IMG/VR virus record: IMGVR_UViG_3300017967_000183
Location: 1-25,788 of that record
DNA from: a virus
DNA: 25,788 nt
Strand: one strand, 5' to 3'
Numbering within the stretch: position 1 is the first letter of the stretch; the number at the start of each line of letters is the position of its first letter. This document shows, in pieces, positions 14,717-21,137 of the stretch. The translations under genes were made by a program, and so were the position numbers. The notes beneath the pieces are model-generated. The model was not told the DNA's origin. It worked only from the letters and a program-made list of their open reading frames with translations, and ran no database searches.

Positions 14717-15421
14717 TTAAAAGTTACTTTTTAAAATTTCATAAGTGTGTTGCCAATTTTTTACTTGATATACTGTGCCATTGTTTAAGTTATTAACTGC
14801 AACCGCTAGTGCAAAATCATTGCCACCAGGATTGCATTTGTCGCCAAAAAAGTAAATGTCTTGCTCTTTATCTATGCCATTTAATACTTGTGACTTATCC
14901 TTGCCCTTTTCAAAAATATCAATACCAGTTTCTCCACCAATAACAGCATCTAACCTTGAAAACTTTTGGTTAATTTTTGCTGCTAGTGTGTTTCTCGCAT
15001 TGTGTTTTTCGTCCCAGGGTATAAAGATTTTTCTGTCTTCTACTGTTGCGTTTCTGCCAGGGATACTTACGTTTACTGTGCCTATTCTTTTTTCTATATG
15101 TCTGCCAGTTTTATGTGGATAATTAAGTTTTTCAAGTTCGTTAATAAAGTATTGTTCTTCTTGTTCGTTTATTTGCCAGTCTGATTTGTATGTTTCTGTG
15201 CCTTTAACAAAATGATGATTGCCACTACATGCAAATATAGCTACAAATTTATCACTTAAATCTTTGCCTAATTGTTCTTCTACTTTTGGATAGTCACTAC
15301 CAGTGCAAATATAGCATGAGTTTTTGCCGGCAAAATCATGCATAAATTGCTTAAAATCTGTGTCGATATATTGACGAGCATCTGTTAATGTGCCGTCTAA
15401 ATCAAAAAGGTAGTTCTTCAT
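14717..15421 (-). CDS. HAD phosphatase of the eukaryotic phosphomannomutase type
   Basis: The 234-residue protein opens LFDLDGTLTDARQ (residues 5-17) with nucleophile Asp7 and acid/base Asp9. CTGSDYPKVEEQLG (39-52), RIGTVNVSIPGR (112-123), GGETGIDIFEKGKDK (162-176) and FFGDKCNPGGND (191-202) follow. This set reproduces the blocks of human-type phosphomannomutase PMM1/PMM2 (DVDGTLTPAR, RIGxxNVSPIGR, GGxxxxDxFPKGxDK, FFGDKTxPGGND). The cap-domain Arg residues that bind the sugar phosphate in PMM seem present. So it may interconvert mannose-6- and -1-phosphate or act as a related sugar phosphatase. It is slightly shorter than PMM2 (246). The gene starts 20 bases inside the end of the preceding gene, which implies coupled translation. 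Family call firm, substrate inferred. Confidence 0.85.
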   Translation of the reverse strand: MKNYLFDLDGTLTDARQYIDTDFKQFMHDFAGKNSCYICTGSDYPKVEEQLGKDLSDKFVAIFACSGNHHFVKGTETYKSDWQINEQEEQYFINELEKLNYPHKTGRHIEKRIGTVNVSIPGRNATVEDRKIFIPWDEKHNARNTLAAKINQKFSRLDAVIGGETGIDIFEKGKDKSQVLNGIDKEQDIYFFGDKCNPGGNDFALAVAVNNLNNGTVYQVKNWQHTYEILKSNF

Positions 15422-15689
15422 CGTCGTCTTCTATAACTCCATTGTTATACAACTTAGCCCAGATGTCAATCGGAATATTTCCGTTATCTCTCACATCTGT
15501 TCTTTTTTTACTAGTAGTTAAAGTAATTCCACTCATGGTTGATGTTATAGACGACAAATCTAGTGTATCTAGTGTTGTGTCTACATAATCAGATATAGTA
15601 ACTGTGAGATCATCAGTACTATGCCAAGTACTATCTGTATCAATACTAATTGTTGAAATTGTTGTACCCATGTAATCTTCAGGTTTCAT
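15402..15689 (-). CDS. Small protein with PIDIW motif (paralogue 2)
   Basis: Starting from the ATG at 15689, this is a 95-residue protein. I prefer this start because GGAGGT stands five bases before it; a longer frame to 15737 overlaps the previous gene more and lacks such a site. The middle (about residues 10-60) is Thr/Ser/Asp-rich and looks beta-type. The end carries NIPIDIWAKLYNNG and then an acidic tail. The motif is shared with the product of the gene just before it (LLPIDIWYKVYGGG), which suggests duplication. It overlaps both neighbours, by 11 and 20 bases. I do not recognise a function. Confidence 0.75.
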   Translation of the reverse strand: MKPEDYMGTTISTISIDTDSTWHSTDDLTVTISDYVDTTLDTLDLSSITSTMSGITLTTSKKRTDVRDNGNIPIDIWAKLYNNGVIEDDDEELPF

Positions 15690-15879
15690 AACCACCTCCA
15701 TAAACTTTGTACCATATGTCAATCGGTAACAATCCACGTGTAAGAATGAATATAGGATGATCTGCTGCTACTCGACTTCGAATAGTTTTACCGCCATCAG
15801 GGCTTTCATGTATCATTGGCCCTTTTACTTTTTCTTGTAGCCAAGTAAAATTTCCTGTTTCAATATTAGGCGGCATCAT
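15679..15879 (-). CDS. Small protein with PIDIW motif (paralogue 1)
   Basis: A 66-residue protein starting MMPPNIETGNFTWLQEKVKG. The two first Met codons are adjacent (15879 and 15876). GGAG stands seven to ten bases upstream, inside the end of the gp46 gene, which it overlaps by 14 bases. The central part EKVKGPMIHESPDGGKTI reads like a short beta module. The C-terminal LLPIDIWYKVYGGG is shared with the next gene. No known domain is recognised. Its tight coupling suggests it is made together with gp46. Confidence 0.72.
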   Translation of the reverse strand: MMPPNIETGNFTWLQEKVKGPMIHESPDGGKTIRSRVAADHPIFILTRGLLPIDIWYKVYGGGYET

Positions 15880-17641
15880 CTACAAACTCCGTGTCAGTAC
15901 TAAACGTGGTAAACCCATTTTCTTTTGTAACTTGCAAGATAGTATTAACACGGCCTTGCAATTCATCTCTGTGTGAGATAAGAAAAATGTTTTTACCACG
16001 TTCACGTTCAATCTTTTTAAGAACGCTAAGTGCAGCATCTACACCATTAGTGTCCATACCGCTATCCACAAGTTCATCAATAGCTAAGAAGTTAAGTGGT
16101 GTATTCATAGTTTCAAATACGTCTCTGAAACTCCAGCTAAGACCAAGAATAAGTCGATTTCGTTCACCACGTGACAAGTTATCAAAATCTAGTTCACGAC
16201 CGAGTTCTGTAATTTCTACACTCAAGTCACTTAAAAACTGTACTTCATGTGGCAATCCTAGTTTAGTTAGATAGTAAGCAAGTCTGCTGTTTAAGTATTG
16301 CAAGTTTTGTTCAATAATGCGTTTACGGATAAACGAGTCTTTGTTTGTTAATAGTTTGTACAAGAAATCCTGATGTTCTCTTAACTTAACTAGATCGTTC
16401 ATAGTTTCCCAACTAACTTCTTGGAGTGCAGTTTCCTTTAAACTGTCAATTTGTTCTTGATAAGTGTCACTTTCATTTTCTTTGTTATTATATTCTGTGC
16501 GTAAATTGTCAACTTGACTCTGATGTTGGTATGCTTCCTGTTCTGTATTATATAGTGTTACAGGCATTGTTCCAAGTTCACCCAACTGTTCAAGTGCACT
16601 TTGATATTCAGTTTTAAATGTAAAATCGTTATTAATTAGGTCTTGTGATTCTTCTACTGCTAACCGCTTTGCTTTGAGTATTTCTTCATGCTTATTGTCA
16701 TGAATTTTCTGCCCACAAGCATAACATTCATGTTGCTCGGTTGCTAACAAATCCTTCTGCGCTTTTTCTAGACGTTTCTTTTCTCTGTTAATAGCATTAT
16801 CTAGCTTTGTAATTTCTGCCTCTAATGTGCTTATTTGTGACTTCTTATCGAGGTAATCTGCTAACAGTTTATGATTTGCCAGTTCTTGTTCAATATCAAT
16901 TTTTTCTAATACGTTTATTGCATTTTCTAATTCTTGCAGTGACTCTTGTTTTTTGCTTTGCCACATCGCCTGTCTACGTTCAAGATCACTGATACTTTTC
17001 TCAATTGTGGCATTTGAATCTTCAACTGCTTTAATACGATACTCTTCTTCTTTAATTGCATCTTTAGTCAGCCTTTGCTGTTCTTTCAGAGCTTCTGCTT
17101 TTTCACTAAGCATAGTAATGCCTAGCAGTTGTTCAATAATAGCTCGCTGATCGTTAGCTCGCATACTAAGAAATGGCTCTGTATATGTATTTAATGCGAC
17201 AATGTGTTTGAACATGTCATGCGACATTCCAAACAGTTTTTCTACTGCTTCTTGAGTTTGGCGGTTTTCGCCCTGCGCTTCATTGCCATCATCAGTGTTA
17301 ATATTGTCAACATAAAATTTAAATATATTTGGTCTACGTCCTCGTTCAATACGATATCGTACACCATCCTTTTCAAAATCAAGTGTAACCAACATTCCTT
17401 TACCATTTGTTTTGTTGATAAGGTTGTCTTTACGTATATTAGTTAGTGCATTTCCATACATTGCGTATGATAATGCATTGATAATTGTTGTTTTTCCGGT
17501 ACCGTTACGACTTCCGTCACCTCCTAGGTCCATATTATTGCCTAGTACGAGGGTAAGGCCGTTATCACTAAACCGAACGGCCTGTGTAACGTTGCCAACA
17601 CTCATAAAGTTTTTAATTGTGATGTCTTTAATAATGATCAT
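15866..17641 (-). CDS. 46: Recombination endonuclease subunit gp46 (Rad50/SbcC type)
   Basis: The 591-residue ATPase pairs with gp47 to resect double-strand ends, supplying single strands for recombination-dependent replication. The Walker A motif is GSRNGTGKTT (residues 43-52), preceded by the GGDGSRNG insertion usual in phage gp46. Long coiled-coil arms cover about residues 165-290 and 320-440. The zinc-hook motif CYAC is at 306-309. LSRGERNRL is the ABC signature, and LNFLAIDEL is Walker B. Length is close to T4 gp46 (560). It overlaps the gp47 stop by four bases (ATGA), so the two are translated together. Confidence 0.96.
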   Translation of the reverse strand: MIIIKDITIKNFMSVGNVTQAVRFSDNGLTLVLGNNMDLGGDGSRNGTGKTTIINALSYAMYGNALTNIRKDNLINKTNGKGMLVTLDFEKDGVRYRIERGRRPNIFKFYVDNINTDDGNEAQGENRQTQEAVEKLFGMSHDMFKHIVALNTYTEPFLSMRANDQRAIIEQLLGITMLSEKAEALKEQQRLTKDAIKEEEYRIKAVEDSNATIEKSISDLERRQAMWQSKKQESLQELENAINVLEKIDIEQELANHKLLADYLDKKSQISTLEAEITKLDNAINREKKRLEKAQKDLLATEQHECYACGQKIHDNKHEEILKAKRLAVEESQDLINNDFTFKTEYQSALEQLGELGTMPVTLYNTEQEAYQHQSQVDNLRTEYNNKENESDTYQEQIDSLKETALQEVSWETMNDLVKLREHQDFLYKLLTNKDSFIRKRIIEQNLQYLNSRLAYYLTKLGLPHEVQFLSDLSVEITELGRELDFDNLSRGERNRLILGLSWSFRDVFETMNTPLNFLAIDELVDSGMDTNGVDAALSVLKKIERERGKNIFLISHRDELQGRVNTILQVTKENGFTTFSTDTEFVDDAA

Positions 17642-18645
17642 AGGGTGTTATAGATATCCACTAGCATTTTTTTGTCTATCATTTCGCTGTCGACAGCGTT
17701 AAGACTATTATACACGATTTGGTCCACATTTTCAACTTCTAAATCGTCTACTTGGCGCCAATCTTGCGCATGTTCTTCTTTTTTACTTGGCATAAGTGTG
17801 ATGTCACGTAACTTATATTGGTTAGCAAATGTCTCTTTAATAAAGTTTGCTTCTTCATAGGTAATGTTAACATCAAGTACAGCACGACAGTATGTTTTGT
17901 TGTTTAGTACATTATCAGCATCATCTATTAAACGGCTAAGTGGTGTAGTCCTATATCTAGGACCATCAAAATCCATATACTCAGGCTTACCGCCCCATTC
18001 TAACTTCATCATGCCACGGTCGTCGTCCCATGCATCTGCATAATTGTGTGGAAATGGAGAACCAAGGTAATGAATATTGCCTTTGTGCTGACGTTTGTGG
18101 AAGTGTCCACTGAAAACATATTCAGGACCTGATAGATGCTCTGTATTTAAGCCGCCATGATCTGGCATTTCTACCATAGCATTCATTTTAAAGTGTGGGA
18201 GTTCAAAGTGCCCAAACATATACTTGGCTTTAATTTTATAAATCTTCTTCCACTCGTCGCCAACTAGCCAAGGAATAAGTGCTACATCATCTTGTACTAA
18301 TATATCTTCGATAAGATCTACATTATTAAATAATCCAGCATAAGGCAAACTATTCAAGTCACGCTTTTCTCGATAGTATAAATCATGGTTGCCCATAATC
18401 ATATACACACGCTCAAAGTTTTCACTTAATTTGCGAACATTGTTTACACTGTAATTAAGGGTGCTTACATTCACACCTGCTCTATGATGATGCCAGTCGC
18501 CTAGAAAAATACATGTTTCACAGTCTTTGCTGTTTGATATGAACCAGTCAACAAACTCAGCACAATCATCGTTGTGTTGTCTACTATTATTCTTGTTCCC
18601 GAAGTGTATATCGGTAAAACAAGCCGCTCGATTAAAAAATGTCAT
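17638..18645 (-). CDS. 47: Recombination endonuclease subunit gp47 (Mre11/SbcD type)
   Basis: The 335-residue nuclease contains the metallophosphoesterase motifs in order: FTDIHFGN (Asp12, His14), FLGDWHHHR (Asp50, His52), MGNHDLY (residues 84-90), FGHFE and SGHFHKRQ. These bind the two catalytic metal ions. It forms the nuclease half of the gp46/gp47 complex. Length matches T4 gp47 (339). It lies between gp55 and gp46, the same order as T4 (55-47-46). A weak promoter-like pair (TTGACT, 15 bases, TATATT) is in the 35-base gap upstream but overlaps the gp55 stop and is uncertain. Confidence 0.96.
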   Translation of the reverse strand: MTFFNRAACFTDIHFGNKNNSRQHNDDCAEFVDWFISNSKDCETCIFLGDWHHHRAGVNVSTLNYSVNNVRKLSENFERVYMIMGNHDLYYREKRDLNSLPYAGLFNNVDLIEDILVQDDVALIPWLVGDEWKKIYKIKAKYMFGHFELPHFKMNAMVEMPDHGGLNTEHLSGPEYVFSGHFHKRQHKGNIHYLGSPFPHNYADAWDDDRGMMKLEWGGKPEYMDFDGPRYRTTPLSRLIDDADNVLNNKTYCRAVLDVNITYEEANFIKETFANQYKLRDITLMPSKKEEHAQDWRQVDDLEVENVDQIVYNSLNAVDSEMIDKKMLVDIYNTL

Positions 18646-18680
18646 AAGTCCAGAATATAACTAAGTTGTTGATAAGTCAA

Positions 18681-19559
18681 CTAGAAATTAGTGCCCGTTG
18701 CTTCTTTACGTTCTTTTTCCATTTGATCATCCCACTTCGCTTTTTCAGCTGCTTCGTGATCAAGTTGTCGGCTAAAGCTAGGATTGAATCCGTTTTCTTG
18801 TAGTAAATCATCACGTATGTTTTGATTCCTTTTTTCCAAGTTTAGTATTCTAGTAAAACTATTAGTTACAACGGCAGTATAGTATGCAAATGGATTTTGG
18901 CTTTTTGCTTCGTTAAACTTTAAGCCAATTTGACTTAGTTGTAACAATGCATGACTTCGCATTTCGTCTACATACGTATACCCACGCCAGTTGCTACGCA
19001 TACTATAACGCTCACATAGTTTTATGTACATCTTGGCAAGTTCATTTGTTGTGGTTCCATGTTGTGTGTTAAATTTACCATTGTCTAAACCGCCTTCCCA
19101 ATGACTGCGAACCACTTCACGTAATTCTCCATTAGATGTGGCATAGTGCTTAAATGGTGGGAAATTTGTTTTTGTATGTAAGTCAGCTTCGCTTTTGGGG
19201 TTAGTTTTTCTCTTGGGTTCATCAGGAACATGTTCATATGTCATTACTCTATAAATTAAACTATTAATGTCTACATCTTCTGGATTAACACGAGTGTCTG
19301 CTTGCTTTGGTTTATCCTTAGCACGCCGACCTTCTTCTTGCCATTTTTTGTATGCACGTTCATAACCTTCACTACTTAATTGGTGTGCACGGTTTTCCCT
19401 AGCTTGTTGTACAACGTTAGGATCAAAAATGTCCTGATAGTCGTCTACAATGATGTCAAAACGTTCATATTCGTTGTCTAGCAAATAACAATATGTCATT
19501 TTGCTCTTGTGTATTTCTTTTAACATGTCTTTATTATTAAGATAGTTTTGTTTCCTCAT
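18681..19559 (-). CDS. 55: Late-transcription sigma factor gp55
   Basis: From the ATG at 19559 the product has 292 residues. Its C-terminal half (YTYVDEMRSHALLQLSQIG, then NPFAYYTAVVTNSFTRILN) contains the sigma region-2-like core of T4 gp55, which binds host RNA polymerase and recognises the late TATAAATA element. It is longer than T4 gp55 (185), with about 150 additional N-terminal residues, as in marine relatives. I reject an in-frame ATG at 19595 because it lies upstream of the -10 element of the promoter at 19584-19611 and could not be on that transcript. AAAGGA stands before the chosen ATG. It leads the 55-47-46 block. Confidence 0.88.
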   Translation of the reverse strand: MRKQNYLNNKDMLKEIHKSKMTYCYLLDNEYERFDIIVDDYQDIFDPNVVQQARENRAHQLSSEGYERAYKKWQEEGRRAKDKPKQADTRVNPEDVDINSLIYRVMTYEHVPDEPKRKTNPKSEADLHTKTNFPPFKHYATSNGELREVVRSHWEGGLDNGKFNTQHGTTTNELAKMYIKLCERYSMRSNWRGYTYVDEMRSHALLQLSQIGLKFNEAKSQNPFAYYTAVVTNSFTRILNLEKRNQNIRDDLLQENGFNPSFSRQLDHEAAEKAKWDDQMEKERKEATGTNF

Positions 19560-19583
19560 TAAAAAATCCTTTAAATCCTTTAT

Positions 19584-19611
19584 AGTATAGCACATTCAGA
19601 AAAAATGTCAA
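19584..19611 (-). promoter_or_regulatory. Sigma70-type promoter of gp55-gp47-gp46
   Basis: The minus strand has TTGACA (19606-19611), a 16-base spacer and TATACT (19584-19589). Transcription would begin near 19577, 18 bases before the gp55 ATG. A host-type promoter fits a gene that must be made before late transcription. Confidence 0.75.
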
Positions 19612-19637
19612 TTGGTTAAACTAGTACTTTATAAAAC

Positions 19638-19645
19638 AATAAATA
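19638..19645 (+). promoter_or_regulatory. T4-type late promoter (AATAAATA) of the baseplate block
   Basis: The plus strand reads AATAAATA 27 bases upstream of the ATG at 19665, before TAGGAG. It probably serves the nucleotidyltransferase and the baseplate genes after it. Confidence 0.62.
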
Positions 19646-19664
19646 GTTATATAGGAGACCTACC

Positions 19665-20255
19665 ATGAGATATTCGCAACTAATTGAAGCAGAAGCAACT
19701 GATATTGCAGTTTTTTACGGCGGCAGATTCCAGCCTATGCACAGTGGACATTTTCAAGTTTACATGGACCTTGTTCGTAAGTTTGGCTCTGATAACGTAT
19801 TTATCGCTACTACAATTGCCAAGGATGCAACACCTGAAAAAGATCCATTTAGTTATGAAGAAAAAACTGGACTTATGAAAGAAATGTTTGGCATACCCGC
19901 AGATAAAATTATAAGAACTAGTCCGTATCAGCCTGATCTAGCTGCAACAGGTAAAGACCCAAACAACACTGCATTACTGTTGGTGTTTAGTGAAAAAGAT
20001 GCAGGACGTCTTAAAACAGGCGGATATCTTAGAATGTACAACGACGGTGAACAGTTGGTGAGTAGTGATGAAGCAGGCTACATTTATACTGTTCCTGTTA
20101 AAGATGATGGACGTAGTGCTACTACATTTAGAAATACAATGCGAATGGATGGTGTTTCTGAAAATGACAAACAAGAAGCATTTACAGATTTCTTTGGTAC
20201 ATTTAATCCTAAAGTATATAATTTTGTTAAGGATAAACTAAATGGCGGTAGCTGA
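19665..20255 (+). CDS. Cytidylyltransferase/NMNAT-like nucleotidyltransferase with capsid-targeting-like N-terminus
   Basis: The 196-residue protein has the nucleotidyltransferase signature GRFQPMHSGH (residues 20-29, containing H-S-G-H). It also has GRSATTFRNTM (149-159), equivalent to the I-S-S-T-x-x-R motif that binds the triphosphate. This is the alpha/beta-phosphodiesterase superfamily, which includes NadM-type NMN adenylyltransferases and cytidylyltransferases; the substrate cannot be fixed. The N-terminus MRYSQLIEAEA resembles capsid-targeting sequences of T4 internal proteins, with an L-I-E-A site that the gp21 protease could cut. A late promoter and TAGGAG precede it, and it overlaps the next gene by 14 bases. 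It sits in a structural block, not a metabolic one. Confidence 0.85.
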   Translation: MRYSQLIEAEATDIAVFYGGRFQPMHSGHFQVYMDLVRKFGSDNVFIATTIAKDATPEKDPFSYEEKTGLMKEMFGIPADKIIRTSPYQPDLAATGKDPNNTALLLVFSEKDAGRLKTGGYLRMYNDGEQLVSSDEAGYIYTVPVKDDGRSATTFRNTMRMDGVSENDKQEAFTDFFGTFNPKVYNFVKDKLNGGS

Positions 20256-20838
20256 TAGCAATAGAGCTAGATTAACAGCACTAAGTGGTTTGTATTTTGC
20301 AGGCCCCGCCGCTGTTCTGCAACGAACAAGTGGTGTTGTTTTTCCTAATCAACCTGATATTGTTTACAACCAGAGTGTAAACTACACTCCTTATAATTTA
20401 ACACACACAAACTACACAACTTATGCATATGCGAATACTCCTAGTCCTACACTTCAATTAACAGCGCAATTTAGTAATGTTACTGCTGAAGAGCACTCAT
20501 ATACACAAGGTGTTATACACTTTTTGCGTAGTGTAACTAAAATGTTTTATGGATTAGGCGATGTAAGTTCTACACCAACTGCTGGCACTCCGCCACCAGT
20601 GTTGAGATTTAGCAGTTTTGGTACAAATCAGTTCAGTATGGTTCCAGTTGTGGTTGGAAACGTGAGTATTCCTTATCAAAGTGATACTGACTTAGTTGAA
20701 CACAATGGTATAGCATTGCCAGCCCTCCAAACCATTGCTTTAGATTTACTAGTAACAGTTAATCCTGCAAAACAAAAAAGACAGTTTAGTAAAACACAGT
20801 TTGTTAGTGGTAGCTTATATGGCGGAGGATTTATTTAA
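20242..20838 (+). CDS. 48: Baseplate tail-tube cap protein (gp48 type)
   Basis: The 198-residue protein has IHFLRSVTKMFYG (about residues 91-103), GTPPPVLRFSSFG and FSMVPVVVGNVSIPYQSDTD, all characteristic of gp48-type proteins that cap the baseplate and start the tail tube in T4-like phages. It is much shorter than T4 gp48 (364), with the N-terminal part reduced. The start ATG lies in the last codons of the preceding gene, and the stop overlaps the next start by one base. The following gp53-type gene supports the call. Confidence 0.75.
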   Translation: MAVADSNRARLTALSGLYFAGPAAVLQRTSGVVFPNQPDIVYNQSVNYTPYNLTHTNYTTYAYANTPSPTLQLTAQFSNVTAEEHSYTQGVIHFLRSVTKMFYGLGDVSSTPTAGTPPPVLRFSSFGTNQFSMVPVVVGNVSIPYQSDTDLVEHNGIALPALQTIALDLLVTVNPAKQKRQFSKTQFVSGSLYGGGFI

Positions 20839-21137
20839 TGGCAACCTATCGTGATGCAAGTAATTATTCAGTAACAAAACTTAATAGAAAGTATTTAGAT
20901 GTATACAGTCCAAAACTGACACTGGAAACACTTTCACAAGAAACTAAAAAAATACGTATAGGAAACAGGTATAACAGACGTCCTGACTTGTTAGCACATG
21001 ACTTGTATGGCAACAGTAGGTACTGGTGGATATTTGTTCACTATAACAGAGAGGATCTTGTTGACCCTATAAATGATTTTGTTGCGGGGAAGGTTATTGT
21101 TGTTCCTAGCAAGCAAGCCGCAACTGGAGTTAGTTAA
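20838..21137 (+). CDS. 53: Baseplate wedge protein (gp53 type)
   Basis: The 99-residue protein contains YNRRPDLLAHDLYGNSRYWW (residues 45-64), then FVHYNREDLVDPINDFVAG and VIVVPSK. This RPD-LA-YGN-YWW-DP-G-PS series is the core of T4 gp53 and LysM-like baseplate proteins that clamp the wedge to the hub. T4 gp53 is about twice as long, so this is a minimal version. It is joined to the neighbours by one-base overlaps at both ends. Confidence 0.85.
   Translation: MATYRDASNYSVTKLNRKYLDVYSPKLTLETLSQETKKIRIGNRYNRRPDLLAHDLYGNSRYWWIFVHYNREDLVDPINDFVAGKVIVVPSKQAATGVS

Noticed and set aside
18646-18680. Promoter in front of gp47
   Set aside because: TTGACT and TATATT are only 15 bases apart and overlap the gp55 stop; gp47 is probably read from the gp55 promoter.
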